From CAYVUM01 sp964619055 (lineage in GTDB: Bacteria; Pseudomonadota; Alphaproteobacteria; Rhodospirillales; Defluviicoccaceae), in contig CAZUDB010000005.1 of NCBI GenBank assembly GCA_964619055.1, positions 1 to 64,000 of the forward strand: a DNA stretch of 64,000 nt. Reading direction: 5' to 3'. Positions within the stretch are counted from its first letter, which is position 1; each line of letters begins with the position of its first letter. The position numbers and the translations under genes are program-made. The notes beneath the pieces were generated by a model, which was not told where the DNA came from, ran no database searches, and saw only the letters and a program-made list of their open reading frames with translations. Shown here piece by piece: positions 35,225 through 44,549 of this stretch.

Positions 35225-37258
35225 ATGACCGCACTCAGCCGGCCCATGCGTGATCGACTGGCCGCCCTGCTCGCCGAGCAGGGTTGCACGATGGGCATTG
35301 GTGAAGTTGAGGAGATCGCTGCCGGTGTTGCGGCGGCCCCCGATCGGCCGCGTTCGACGGCCTGGATGCGGTTGATTGTGCCGAAACCTACGGCAGAAAC
35401 ACGGCGGCTCCTGTCCTCCATGGTGACTGAACACCGAGCGTTGGCGAATGTCTCGACGGCCTCCCGCGAGGAACGGCGAGAGCGTTTGGTTCGGTTTCGT
35501 GATCACCTTAGCGAGAATGGCTTGGATGGTTTCATCGTTCCCCACGCCGATGCACACCAAAGCGAACAACTATCCGCACGTGACGAGCGGCTGGCATGGC
35601 TGACGGGATTCACCGGATCGGCCGGAACAGCCATCGTGATCGCCGATGGCGCCGCGTTATTCGTCGATGGTCGCTACACCGTTCAGGCCCCGACGCAGGT
35701 CGATACTGACGTATGGGATCTCCATCACATGATCGAGATACCGCCGGCCGCTTGGCTTGCCACCAATGCCGGCGCGGAGCGGCGAATCGGGTACGATCCC
35801 TGGCTACACACGCCGCTGCAGGTGGAGCGCTTCCGTAGCGCCTGTAAGGCCGCCGGGGCGGAGCTGGTCGCCATTGATGACAACCCAGTCGATGCGATCT
35901 GGACTGATCGACCCCATGCGCCGTTCGCTCCCATTGAACTCCATCCTGATCGGTTCGCGGGGCGCTCGGCTGTAGAGAAGCGCACCGAAGTCGCTGAGAG
36001 CTTAATGCGTGACCACCACCACGCCGTGATTCTGTCGTCGCCGGACACGATCGCGTGGATGCTGAACATTCGCGGTGGCGAGGTGCCTTACACGCCGGTC
36101 GCTTTGGCGTTCGCTATTCTGTTTGAGAATGGATCGGTCACCCTGTTCGTTGATCCGCGCAAGCTCGCCCGCGGGGTCCGTGCGGCGCTCGGCAATGAGG
36201 TGAGCGTCGAGCACCCGGGCAGGTTTGGGCCGGCGCTTGATCAGCTTGGTGCCGATGCCAGGCGGGTGCGCATTATGGCGGACATCACGCCCGCTTGGGT
36301 GGTTGATCGATTGCGAACCGCCGGTGCCGAGGTCGTCGCCGGCTCTGATCCCTGCGCCCTGCCGAAAGCGTGCAAGCGCGAGGATGAGTTGGATGGCATC
36401 CGAGCGGCCCACCGCCGTGACGGTGTGGCGTTGTGCCGGTTCCTGAGCTGGTTGGATGTCGCTCTGGTCAATGGGGGCGTGACCGAGATGGAGGCTGCCG
36501 AGCGCTTGGAGACCTTCCGAAACACGGGCGGCTACTATCGGGGGCCGAGCTTCGGCACCATTTCTGCCGCCGGCGACCATGGCGCCATCGTCCACTACCG
36601 CGCGACGCCGTCCACAGATTGCCGACTCGCCCCTGACAGCCTTTATCTCGTCGACTCGGGCGGCCAGTATCTGGATGGCACGACGGACGTGACGCGCACC
36701 GTCGTCGTGGGCACCCCGTCGGAGGAGATGCGCACGCGCTTTACGCTGGTGCTTAAGGGCCACATCGCCATCGCCTCGGTGCGCTTTCCGAAAGGCACAA
36801 CCGGCCCGCAGATCGATACCCTGGCCCGATTGGCGCTGTGGCAGGCAGGCCTTGACTATGACCACGGTACTGGTCATGGCGTCGGCCACTACCTCAATGT
36901 GCATGAGGGGCCACAGCGGATCGCCAAACTGCCCAATCAAGTGGCTCTGGCGCCGGGCATGGTCGTCTCCAACGAGCCTGGCTATTACAAGACCGGAGCC
37001 TACGGCATTCGCATCGAGAATCTGGTGGTTGTCATCGACTGCGGCATACCGGAAGGCGGGGACCGTGACCTGCTTGGCTTTGAGACTCTCACGCTCGCGC
37101 CCATCGATCTCCGACTGATCAAGTCGGAGATGCTCACCGCCTTCGAGCGCCGGTGGCTGAACGAATATCATGCCCGCGTCCGCGACACTGTTATGCCTAT
37201 CGTCGATGCTCACACGGCGGCGTGGCTGGACAGCGCAACCCGCACCATCACTGCATAA
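35225..37258 (+). CDS. pepP: M24B aminopeptidase P (Xaa-Pro aminopeptidase) with N-terminal extension
   Basis: Removes N-terminal residues preceding proline. The creatinase-like N-domain begins at about residue 80 (ENGLDGFIVPHADAHQSEQ). The C-terminal pita-bread domain holds the metal ligands in VDSGGQYLDGTTDVTRT, GTGHGVGHYLNVHEGP, SNEPGYYKTGAYGIRIEN and a final Glu. Residues 1-75 precede the usual start and contain a helical segment (RDRLAALLAEQGC) not typical of the family. An internal ATG at 35420 could be the true start, but has no clear ribosome site. Length is 677 aa versus about 600 usual. Confidence 0.9.
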   Translation: MTALSRPMRDRLAALLAEQGCTMGIGEVEEIAAGVAAAPDRPRSTAWMRLIVPKPTAETRRLLSSMVTEHRALANVSTASREERRERLVRFRDHLSENGLDGFIVPHADAHQSEQLSARDERLAWLTGFTGSAGTAIVIADGAALFVDGRYTVQAPTQVDTDVWDLHHMIEIPPAAWLATNAGAERRIGYDPWLHTPLQVERFRSACKAAGAELVAIDDNPVDAIWTDRPHAPFAPIELHPDRFAGRSAVEKRTEVAESLMRDHHHAVILSSPDTIAWMLNIRGGEVPYTPVALAFAILFENGSVTLFVDPRKLARGVRAALGNEVSVEHPGRFGPALDQLGADARRVRIMADITPAWVVDRLRTAGAEVVAGSDPCALPKACKREDELDGIRAAHRRDGVALCRFLSWLDVALVNGGVTEMEAAERLETFRNTGGYYRGPSFGTISAAGDHGAIVHYRATPSTDCRLAPDSLYLVDSGGQYLDGTTDVTRTVVVGTPSEEMRTRFTLVLKGHIAIASVRFPKGTTGPQIDTLARLALWQAGLDYDHGTGHGVGHYLNVHEGPQRIAKLPNQVALAPGMVVSNEPGYYKTGAYGIRIENLVVVIDCGIPEGGDRDLLGFETLTLAPIDLRLIKSEMLTAFERRWLNEYHARVRDTVMPIVDAHTAAWLDSATRTITA

Positions 37259-37494
37259 GCAGCGACTGTGCTGATCGGAAGGCGCAGCCGTACCGTGGGC
37301 GGCTTCGCCGGACGGCGCCATCTCGTGGCGACCAGTAACCGCTCCTGAGAATGAATATCACGCAAGTGCAGCATTCTGAGGTCGGGCCAAAAAATGCAGT
37401 CTCGCAAACTTCGCCCTTGAAGTTGGGCTTTGCCGCCACTTTCTTCAAAGATGTCGCGTTATTGCCGGCCGAGTCGATTGTGCGACTGCGAACA

Positions 37495-37524
37495 TTGACT
37501 TGTGGTGGCGGCGAGGGGTACCCT
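37495..37524 (+). promoter_or_regulatory. possible sigma-70-type promoter of sdhCDAB
   Basis: TTGACT (37495-37500) and TACCCT (37519-37524) are separated by 18 bases and lie about 50 bases before sdhC. The -35 is close to consensus, the -10 only moderate. The rest of the 316-base gap upstream (37259-37574) shows no gene. Confidence 0.4.
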
Positions 37525-37574
37525 TTTCTCTCGCAAGTGCGGGAAACATCACGCTGAAAACGAAGGACCTGCCC

Positions 37575-37955
37575 ATGGCCACTGGAAGTCGTCCGCTCTC
37601 ACCTCACCTGCAAGTCTATCGGCCGCAAATCACATCCGTGCTGTCGATCCTGCACCGGGTCACAGGGGTGTTCCTCGTTGTTGGCACCCTGCTGTTGTCG
37701 TGGTGGCTGGTGGCAACGGCCTATGGGCCGGATGCATTCGCCACGATCCAGGTGGTACTTGGCTCGTGGATCGGTCACATTGTCATGTGGGGCTTCGCTT
37801 TCGCGCTGTTTTACCACCTGTGCAATGGTGTGCGGCATTTGCTCTGGGATTTCGGATGGGGGTTCGAGATTCCACAAGTCAAACAGTCCGGCATGATCAT
37901 GCTGGGGGCGACTGTGGTGCTGTGGCTGATCGCCCTGATCGCCGCATACGTCTAA
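37575..37955 (+). CDS. sdhC: succinate dehydrogenase cytochrome b556 subunit
   Basis: A 126-aa membrane anchor of complex II. It begins with RPLSPHLQVYRPQITSVLSI, has the haem-ligand region ILHRVTGVFL, and later a HLCNGVRHLLWD motif. There are three hydrophobic helices. The start at 37575 follows AAGGA and gives the family length. It is the first gene of sdhCDAB. Confidence 0.96.
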   Translation: MATGSRPLSPHLQVYRPQITSVLSILHRVTGVFLVVGTLLLSWWLVATAYGPDAFATIQVVLGSWIGHIVMWGFAFALFYHLCNGVRHLLWDFGWGFEIPQVKQSGMIMLGATVVLWLIALIAAYV

Positions 37956-37981
37956 CACCATCCGATTAAGGGAGATCGAAG

Positions 37982-38362
37982 ATGGAACTCCGCTCGTCTC
38001 TCGGCCGGGCCCGCGGACTGGGATCCGCCAACGAGGGTGTGCACCATTGGCGTGGACAACGCTTTAGCGCTATCGCCCTGGTCCCGCTGAGCCTTTGGTT
38101 TGCTTTCAGCGTCACTGGCTTCGTCGGTGCCGGCTACGAAGAGTTCAACGCGTGGCTCAGTGTGTTCGGCAACGGGGTGCTGATGGTTCTGCTGATCATT
38201 GCCCTGTACTACCACGCCATGCTCGGCATGCAGGTCGTGATTGAGGACTACGTGGCCAAGGAAGGACCGCGAATGGTCACCATTCTGGTGGTCAAGAGTG
38301 TTCTGTTCTTACTTGCCTTATCCTGCGTGCTTGCTGTTGTCCGCGTCATGGTGAGGAACTGA
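37982..38362 (+). CDS. sdhD: succinate dehydrogenase membrane anchor subunit
   Basis: A 126-aa anchor with three helices. It has the start region RSSLGRARGLGSANEGVHHW and the YYHAMLGMQVVIEDYV segment with haem/quinone-site His. An AAGGGAGA site precedes the ATG. It lies 26 bases after sdhC and six bases before sdhA. Confidence 0.95.
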   Translation: MELRSSLGRARGLGSANEGVHHWRGQRFSAIALVPLSLWFAFSVTGFVGAGYEEFNAWLSVFGNGVLMVLLIIALYYHAMLGMQVVIEDYVAKEGPRMVTILVVKSVLFLLALSCVLAVVRVMVRN

Positions 38363-38368
38363 AGACCA

Positions 38369-40159
38369 ATGTCAAACAGCTACGATATCATTGACCATAC
38401 CTATGACGTGGTCGTCATCGGTGCCGGCGGCGCCGGATTGCGCGCCACCATGGGCCTCGCCGCGGCAGGACTGAAAACCGCCTGTATTACCAAAGTCTTC
38501 CCCACCCGGAGTCACACGGTCGCCGCCCAAGGCGGTATCGGCGCCGCTCTCGGCAACATGGCCGAGGACAGTTGGGAATGGCATATGTATGACACGGTCA
38601 AAGGGTCTGACTGGCTCGGCGATCAGGACGCTATTGAGTACATGTGCCGTGCGGCGGTGCCGGCCGTCCACGAGTTGGAGCATTTCGGCGTGCCGTTTTC
38701 GCGGACGCCCGATGGCCAGATCTACCAGCGCCCCTTCGGTGGCCACATGCGAAACTTCGGCGAAGCGCCAGTCCAACGGGCCTGCGCTGCAGCGGACCGG
38801 ACCGGACATGCCATCCTCCACACGCTCTATCAGCAATGCCTCAAACACAATGCCGAGTTCTTCGTCGAGTACTTCGCCATCGACCTGATCATGGACGACG
38901 AGGGTGCCTGCCGCGGTGTTGTGGCGTGGAACCTGGATGACGGATCGATCCATCGTTTCCAGGCACATGGTGTTGTCTTTGCCACCGGCGGTTATGGACG
39001 AGCTTACTTCTCCTGCACATCGGCACACACGTGCACGGGCGATGGCAACGCCATGGTGTTGCGCGCCGGGCTGCCGGTCCAGGACCATGAGTTCATCCAG
39101 TTCCACCCAACGGGCATCTACGGCTCCGGCTGCCTGATCACGGAGGGGGCACGCGGCGAGGGCGGCTACCTTACCAATTCGGACGGCGAGCGGTTCATGG
39201 AACGCTACGCTCCTACCGCCAAGGACCTGGCGTCGCGCGACGTGGTCAGCCGCTCCATGACCGTCGAAATCCGCGAAGGTCGCGGCGTCGGCGCGGAGAA
39301 CGACCACATCTACCTACACCTGGAGCACTTGGGCTCTGACGTGCTGTGGGAGCGGTTGCCCGGAATCACGGAAACGGCGAAGATTTTTGCCGGCGTCGAT
39401 GCAACGAAAGAGCCGATCCCGGTGCTGCCGACGGTCCATTACAACATGGGCGGCATTCCCACCAATTATCACGGCGAGGTTGTGACGCCGCGCAATGGTG
39501 ATCCGGATGCCATCTGCATGGGCCTTTACGCGGCTGGAGAATGTGCTTCGGCATCCGTGCATGGTGCCAACCGTCTCGGCACCAACTCACTTCTGGATAT
39601 CGTCGTGTTCGGTCGCGCCGTGGCCCTGCGTTGTGCGGAGAAGATCAAGCCCGGTGCGTCTCACCGCCCGCTGCCGAAGGACTCTGCGGAGTATGCGCTC
39701 AGCCGCCTAGACCGTCTGCGCCACGCCATCGGATCACGGACCACGGCCGACATCCGGCTCGATATGCAAAAGTGCATGCAGAGTAACGCCGCCGTGTTCC
39801 GAAATCAGGAGGTGCTGAGCGAGGGGTGCCGGCAGATCGATGCAATTTGGGCGACCTTGTCGGACATCAAGCTGGAAGATCGCTCGATGATCTGGAATTC
39901 CGACCTGGTGGAAGCCCTCGAACTGGAGAACCTGCTCGCGTGTGCCTCCACATCGCTCTACTCCGCCGAAGCCCGCAAGGAAAGCCGCGGTGCCCATGCG
40001 CGAGAGGATTGCCCGGAGCGCAACGACGCCGAGTGGATGAAGCACAGCCTCGCATGGTGTGACGACCAGGGCAAAGTGGAACTCGATTATCGCCCGGTCC
40101 ATACCTACACGCTCACCAACGAGGCCAAGTACATCGAGCCCGTGGCTCGGGTGTATTAG
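38369..40159 (+). CDS. sdhA: succinate dehydrogenase flavoprotein subunit
   Basis: A 596-aa FAD subunit that oxidises succinate to fumarate in the TCA cycle. It has the N-terminal dinucleotide motif (VVVIGAGGAGLRATMGL), the covalent-flavin His in RSHTVAAQGGIGAALGN, and the active-site segments QFHPTGIYGSGCLITEGARG and HGANRLGTNSLLDIVVFGRA. It is the third gene of the operon. Confidence 0.98.
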   Translation: MSNSYDIIDHTYDVVVIGAGGAGLRATMGLAAAGLKTACITKVFPTRSHTVAAQGGIGAALGNMAEDSWEWHMYDTVKGSDWLGDQDAIEYMCRAAVPAVHELEHFGVPFSRTPDGQIYQRPFGGHMRNFGEAPVQRACAAADRTGHAILHTLYQQCLKHNAEFFVEYFAIDLIMDDEGACRGVVAWNLDDGSIHRFQAHGVVFATGGYGRAYFSCTSAHTCTGDGNAMVLRAGLPVQDHEFIQFHPTGIYGSGCLITEGARGEGGYLTNSDGERFMERYAPTAKDLASRDVVSRSMTVEIREGRGVGAENDHIYLHLEHLGSDVLWERLPGITETAKIFAGVDATKEPIPVLPTVHYNMGGIPTNYHGEVVTPRNGDPDAICMGLYAAGECASASVHGANRLGTNSLLDIVVFGRAVALRCAEKIKPGASHRPLPKDSAEYALSRLDRLRHAIGSRTTADIRLDMQKCMQSNAAVFRNQEVLSEGCRQIDAIWATLSDIKLEDRSMIWNSDLVEALELENLLACASTSLYSAEARKESRGAHAREDCPERNDAEWMKHSLAWCDDQGKVELDYRPVHTYTLTNEAKYIEPVARVY

Positions 40160-40169
40160 GGAGAGAACG

Positions 40170-40946
40170 ATGGCTGAATTTACGCTTCCGGCCAACTCGA
40201 AGATCGGAGTCGGCAAGTCGTTCCCGGCGCCTGCGGGGGCCACAAACGTTCGCACCTTCAAAATCTATCGATGGGATCCGGATACGGACGAAAACCCTCG
40301 CCTGGACAGCTTCGATGTGGATATGGGCACCTGTGGACCCATGGTCCTGGACGCAATGATCAAGATCAAAAACGAAGTGGATGCAACGTTGACGTTCCGG
40401 CGCTCATGCCGGGAGGGCGTGTGCGGCTCCTGCGCGTTCAACATCGATGGCGTCAACACGCTGGCCTGCATCAAGGCCATCGACGAGATTGAGGGTGACG
40501 TCAATATTTACCCGCTGCCGCATCTGCCCGTGGTCAAGGATCTGGTGTGCGATCTCTCGGTCCCTTACGCGCAATATCGTTCCATAGAGCCATGGTTGAA
40601 GGCCGAGACGCCACCGCCGGCTGGCGAACGCCGGCAAAGCCCACAGGAACGGGCGCGACTGGATGGCCTGTGGGAGTGCATTCTCTGCTTCTGCTGCCAG
40701 ACCAGCTGCCCGAGTTATTGGTGGAACGGTGACCGTTACCTGGGCCCGGCGATTTTGCTCCAGGCCTATCGTTGGATTGCCGACAGCCGTGATGAGGCCA
40801 CCGGTGACCGGCTCGACAATCTGAACGATCCGTTCCGGTTGTACCGATGTCACACGATCATGAACTGCACCAGCACGTGTCCGAAGCACTTGAACCCTGG
40901 AAAGGCGATCGCGGAAGTCAAATCCCTGCTCGCCCATCGCGTGTGA
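40170..40946 (+). CDS. sdhB: succinate dehydrogenase iron-sulfur subunit
   Basis: A 258-aa subunit passing electrons from SdhA to quinone. Three cluster motifs are visible: CREGVCGSCAFN with a later C (2Fe-2S), CILCFCCQTSCP (4Fe-4S), and CHTIMNCTSTCPKHLNPG (3Fe-4S). A GGGAGAG site precedes the ATG at 40170. It closes the operon; a terminator follows. Confidence 0.98.
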   Translation: MAEFTLPANSKIGVGKSFPAPAGATNVRTFKIYRWDPDTDENPRLDSFDVDMGTCGPMVLDAMIKIKNEVDATLTFRRSCREGVCGSCAFNIDGVNTLACIKAIDEIEGDVNIYPLPHLPVVKDLVCDLSVPYAQYRSIEPWLKAETPPPAGERRQSPQERARLDGLWECILCFCCQTSCPSYWWNGDRYLGPAILLQAYRWIADSRDEATGDRLDNLNDPFRLYRCHTIMNCTSTCPKHLNPGKAIAEVKSLLAHRV

Positions 40947-40980
40947 CAACGAACAGCCGAATAGATTAGACCATCGACAA

Positions 40981-41008
40981 CCGGAGCCTCAGCGCTCCGG
41001 CTTCTTTT
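40981..41008 (+). terminator. intrinsic terminator of sdhCDAB
   Basis: CCGGAGC and GCTCCGG pair around six bases and are followed by CTTCTTTT. It sits between the sdhB stop and the convergent ccrM stop. Confidence 0.8.
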
Positions 41009-41035
41009 GCTCCTGGCGCTGACGATGTTGGCCGT

Positions 41036-42115
41036 TCAGTGCAACTCGGCGCGGAGCTTCTGCCGAAACTGATCAATGGGAAACCTTTGGCCGTTTTGGT
41101 TGGCGTGCCAAAACTGCCAGCCGTTGCAGGCTGCAGCACCTTGCACAAACGCACCGACATGGTGGATGGAGCCGCGCACGCCATCGGCCGCAAGGGTGCC
41201 GTCGGCGGCAACGCGGGCGACGAACCGCTGCCGCTGATCGGTAAGAACTTCACCGGGATGGAGCAGGCCGCGCTCGACGACCATGCCAAAGGGGATCCGA
41301 GGCAGGCTCCGTCGCTCTGGCGTTGCGGCCAAGTCCGTATCCGAGATACGGGTGACGCTGGCGATGCGCGCTCCGGCGAGCCGCACATAGTCCGGATCGC
41401 GCTCAATGCCGATCCAGTGCCGGCCGAGCCGCTTGGCTACCGCGGCCGTGGTGCCGGAACCCAGGAACGGGTCAAGCACCAAGTCGCCGGGGTTTGTGGC
41501 GGACAGAATGCAACGGTGGAGTAGAGCTTCGGGCTTCTGGGTCGGGTGGGCCTTACGGCCGTTGCTGCGCAATCGCTCCGGCCCCGTGCAGAGCGGAAGG
41601 AGCCAATCCGAGCGCATTTGCAGATCATCATTCAGGTGCTTCATGGCCCGGTAATTGAACCGGTGGCGCGCCCCGCGTTCACGCGCGCACCAGATCAGGG
41701 TCTCATGGGCGTTCGTGAACCGCCGGCCACGGAAGTTGGGCATCGGGTTGGTCTTACGCCAAATCACATCGTTTAGGATCCAGAAGCCGAGATCCTGGAT
41801 CGCCGAGCCGATGCGAAAGACGTTGTGATAGGTGCCGATCACCCAAAGCGTGCCGTGGGGCTTCAGGAGCCTGCGAGCCGCAGCCAGCCAGGCGCGGCTA
41901 AATGCGTCATAGGCGGCGAAATCGCCGAAGCGGTCCCAGGCGTCGTCTACGCCATCGACAGGCGTGTTGTTGGGCCGCAGCAATTCGCCTTCGAGTTGAA
42001 GATTATAGGGCGGATCGGCGAACACCATGTCCACGCTTTCGGCCGGCAAGGCGGTCATGGCCGCGACGGCATCCGCTTCAATGATGTGATCAATATCCAT
42101 GTCAGTTTGTGCCAT
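41036..42115 (-). CDS. ccrM: CcrM-type DNA adenine methyltransferase (GANTC)
   Basis: A 359-aa beta-class N6-adenine methyltransferase. It holds the catalytic DPPYNLQ motif, the AdoMet region DPFLGSGTTAAVAKRLGR, and the C-terminal domain (from about 270, with GSIHHVGAFVQG and NGWQFWH) typical of CcrM. CcrM methylates GANTC after replication and times cell-cycle transcription. The start at 42115 gives the usual length. It follows rnhB, and four GANTC sites lie just upstream. It converges on sdhB. Confidence 0.95.
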   Translation of the reverse strand: MAQTDMDIDHIIEADAVAAMTALPAESVDMVFADPPYNLQLEGELLRPNNTPVDGVDDAWDRFGDFAAYDAFSRAWLAAARRLLKPHGTLWVIGTYHNVFRIGSAIQDLGFWILNDVIWRKTNPMPNFRGRRFTNAHETLIWCARERGARHRFNYRAMKHLNDDLQMRSDWLLPLCTGPERLRSNGRKAHPTQKPEALLHRCILSATNPGDLVLDPFLGSGTTAAVAKRLGRHWIGIERDPDYVRLAGARIASVTRISDTDLAATPERRSLPRIPFGMVVERGLLHPGEVLTDQRQRFVARVAADGTLAADGVRGSIHHVGAFVQGAAACNGWQFWHANQNGQRFPIDQFRQKLRAELH

Positions 42116-42137
42116 GGCGGCACTGTGGCGGGCGCGC

Positions 42138-42204
42138 GATTCGGCGTCAAGAGTCCTGCGAATCAAAGGCTTAAGGTTTTAGGCAGGCATCAACATTTCG
42201 AATC
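42138..42204 (-). promoter_or_regulatory. GANTC cluster upstream of ccrM
   Basis: Four GANTC sites occur in 67 bases: 42138-42142 (GATTC), 42151-42155 (GAGTC), 42160-42164 (GAATC) and 42200-42204 (GAATC). They lie 23-90 bases before the ccrM ATG, across the rnhB 3' end. In Caulobacter the ccrM promoter is itself sensitive to GANTC methylation, so autoregulation is a reasonable inference. Confidence 0.55.
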
Positions 42205-42818
42205 GTAGGGGTATTCGCACGCAAGATCTGGGCTATGGGCCGAAAGCTCCGCCGGTGGTGGGGGGTGACCCCAAGTCGCCCCAAAGCGTCGCGATGCAGC
42301 GCCGTGCCGTAGCCAGCGTTTTGTTCCCAGCCGTAACCGGGCCAAGCGGCGGCCAGAGCAGCCATCTCACGGTCGCGAACCACCTTGGCGACGATGGAGG
42401 CGGCCGCGATCGAAAGGCTCAATCGGTCCCCGCCCACAACGCACATCGCGGGCTCCGCGAGCGGGGGCCGCCGGTTGCCGTCCACCAGCACATGGTCAGG
42501 CGGAACCGGTAGGCCCTGGATGGCCCGTACCATGGCCCGTAAGCTCGCCTGAAGAATATTGACTTTGTCAATTTCAGCTACGTCCGCGCGGCCGACGCCG
42601 ATGGCGGACGTCGTCTGCAACGCCAAAAACAGTGCTTCGCGTCGGCGCTTAGTGAGCGCTTTGGAGTCGTTGAGGTCACGGTGTAAGGCTGGCGTCAAGC
42701 GTGCTTGATCGAGTATCACGGCGGCTGCCACCACGGGACCCGCCCAAGGACCACGGCCAGCTTCGTCCACGCCGGCAACCAGACCTCCAAGCCGGCGCTC
42801 CCGGCTCAAATCGGGCAT
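42171..42818 (-). CDS. rnhB: ribonuclease HII
   Basis: A 215-aa enzyme that cuts RNA in RNA-DNA hybrids and removes misincorporated ribonucleotides. The catalytic acidic residues are in GVDEAGRGPWAGPV and in the later HVLVDGNRRP. The rnhB-ccrM order is conserved in many Alphaproteobacteria. Its 3' end carries GANTC sites upstream of ccrM. Confidence 0.95.
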   Translation of the reverse strand: MPDLSRERRLGGLVAGVDEAGRGPWAGPVVAAAVILDQARLTPALHRDLNDSKALTKRRREALFLALQTTSAIGVGRADVAEIDKVNILQASLRAMVRAIQGLPVPPDHVLVDGNRRPPLAEPAMCVVGGDRLSLSIAAASIVAKVVRDREMAALAAAWPGYGWEQNAGYGTALHRDALGRLGVTPHHRRSFRPIAQILRANTPTIRNVDACLKP

Positions 42819-42830
42819 GGAACGATCAAG

Positions 42831-44057
42831 CTAGGAATCACTGAGCGCCCGCAAAATCCGCTGCCCCGGTCGCCCCGTGGCGGGCAGGCCCAGGTCCCGT
42901 TCTGCGGCCTCGATCGCGGCTCGGGTTTGCCGTCCCACCTTGCCATCTACCTCGCCCACATCGTAGCCGCGGGCCAGGAGGCGCTCTTGCAGGCGGAGCC
43001 GTTCCGCGCGGGACAAGCCTGGATCGGTCACCGGCCAGGGGGTTCGTAAGGCAGGCAGACCGGCCAGGCGATCGGCCAGATGGGAGATGGCCAGGGCATA
43101 GGATTCCGCCTGATTGTAGGCATAGATGGCGTCGAAATTGCGGAATGTCAGGAAGCCCGGGCCTCGTGAGCCGGCGGGAAGCAACAGACCGGCCGATCCG
43201 CCGCCGGAAAGGCGGGCGCCATCGCCGCGCACCAACCCGCGCTGGTTCCACGTTGACAGGGCGGCTTTGGCTTTGCGGCCCTTAGGTCCGCGGTAGCCCG
43301 GTGGGGCCTTAACCTCGATCATCCACGGTTGCCCGGTGCGCCAACCGGCGCGCTTGAGATAGTTGGCAGTGGAGCCGAGGGCATCGGCCGTGGAGCCGAC
43401 CAGGTCGCGACGGCCGTCGCCGTCGAAATCGACTGCCAGTCGACGATAGGTGGAGGGGATGAACTGTGTCTGGCCGAAGGCGCCGGCCCAGGAGCCATGG
43501 AGCTGATTTAAGTCCAGATCACCCCGTTCCACCAGCTGCAACGCAGCAATCAGTTCACCCCGCCAGAAGGACTGCCGCCGCCCACTAGCGCAGGTCAGGG
43601 TCGCAAGCGCCTGGGGCAGAAAGTGGGTTCCTGTGATGCGGCCGTAATCGGTTTCGACGCCCCAAACGGCGGCAATGACATGGCGGTCGACCCCAAACCG
43701 CCGTTCGGCAGCAGCAAGAACGTCCGCCTCCTCTGCCAGCTTAGCCTTGCCATCGCGTACCCGCTCGTCATCGACCAGCACGGCAAAGTAATCCCATATC
43801 GGCGTCTTGAACTCGGGCTGCGCGCGAGAAAAACGCAGCACCTTCTCATCCAGTGTGACGCCACCCAAGGCGCGGTCGGTGACGGACCGGCTGACACCAG
43901 CTTTCTGGGCCGCCGTTTTTATGCCCGCCAGGCAACGCGAAAAATCGGCGGCCGCTTGTGACGGCACACCGAAAGCGACCGTCCACACGACCCACAGGAC
44001 GACGAGCGGCCTCAAACGCCTGGCTGGGTTGTGCATGCTCGTCCTAGCGTTCGTCAT
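42831..44057 (-). CDS. lytic murein transglycosylase (MltB-like) with peptidoglycan-binding domain
   Basis: A 408-aa exported enzyme. It has a signal sequence (LVVLWVVWTVAFGVPSQAAA), a transglycosylase domain with the catalytic Glu in AAVWGVETDYGRITG, the GAFGQTQFIPSTYRRLAVD segment, and a C-terminal PG_binding_1 repeat (GYDVGEVDGKVGRQTRAAIE). It cuts glycan strands by forming 1,6-anhydro ends. The start at 44057 overlaps the SH3 gene stop by four bases, which decides this start over a downstream ATG. Confidence 0.93.
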   Translation of the reverse strand: MTNARTSMHNPARRLRPLVVLWVVWTVAFGVPSQAAADFSRCLAGIKTAAQKAGVSRSVTDRALGGVTLDEKVLRFSRAQPEFKTPIWDYFAVLVDDERVRDGKAKLAEEADVLAAAERRFGVDRHVIAAVWGVETDYGRITGTHFLPQALATLTCASGRRQSFWRGELIAALQLVERGDLDLNQLHGSWAGAFGQTQFIPSTYRRLAVDFDGDGRRDLVGSTADALGSTANYLKRAGWRTGQPWMIEVKAPPGYRGPKGRKAKAALSTWNQRGLVRGDGARLSGGGSAGLLLPAGSRGPGFLTFRNFDAIYAYNQAESYALAISHLADRLAGLPALRTPWPVTDPGLSRAERLRLQERLLARGYDVGEVDGKVGRQTRAAIEAAERDLGLPATGRPGQRILRALSDS

Positions 44058-44410
44058 GGCGCAGAGCCTTCGGCGAGAAAGCGTCCAGCCACCCAGCCGC
44101 GAATCCCGCCGAATTCGATCCGGCACCAGCGTTTGTGAGAGGCGGCCTCACGCTCTGACGGTGTCATCTGCTCCCACTCGACAATATTGGGTCCGCCCTG
44201 GCAGCCAAGATTGCGTACCCCATCCCCATCGGGCGGAATTTCGCCCACCTTATCCGCCTTGGCCGAAGGCCTTGCGCGGATGTTGAGGACATCGTCGGCA
44301 GCCACGCCCTTAACCCGATAATAGTCAGGGCCATCGGCATCGGCAAAAACGGACGTGGAAAAGGCCACGGCCATCACGATCCAGATAAGGCCCACGATCA
44401 CGGTCAGCAT
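44054..44410 (-). CDS. exported bacterial SH3-domain protein
   Basis: A 118-aa protein with a signal peptide (VIVGLIWIVMAVAFSTSVFA), then an SH3b-like domain (DDVLNIRARPSAKADKVGEIPP, later WCRIEFGGIRGWVAGRFL). Such domains bind cell-wall peptides. The ribosome site GGAGAG directly abuts the ATG at 44410, so a GTG three codons in may be used. It is coupled to the lytic transglycosylase. Confidence 0.85.
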   Translation of the reverse strand: MLTVIVGLIWIVMAVAFSTSVFADADGPDYYRVKGVAADDVLNIRARPSAKADKVGEIPPDGDGVRNLGCQGGPNIVEWEQMTPSEREAASHKRWCRIEFGGIRGWVAGRFLAEGSAP

Positions 44411-44549
44411 CTCTCCGCATTCACTCTATAGTTGCAACAAAGCGGCAGGTGGACGACCCGCAAACGTTGCCGCGCATCGCGCTCTACTATTTCGTCGCGT
44501 GCGGTGGTGGCGCTGTCAAGGCCGCCACATGCGGACTGGCCTCTTTAAA

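Noticed and set aside
36002..37321. 439-residue minus-strand frame opposite aminopeptidase P
   Set aside because: It is the mirror of a gene with full catalytic motifs; the composition (many Arg, His, Gly) is typical of antisense reading.
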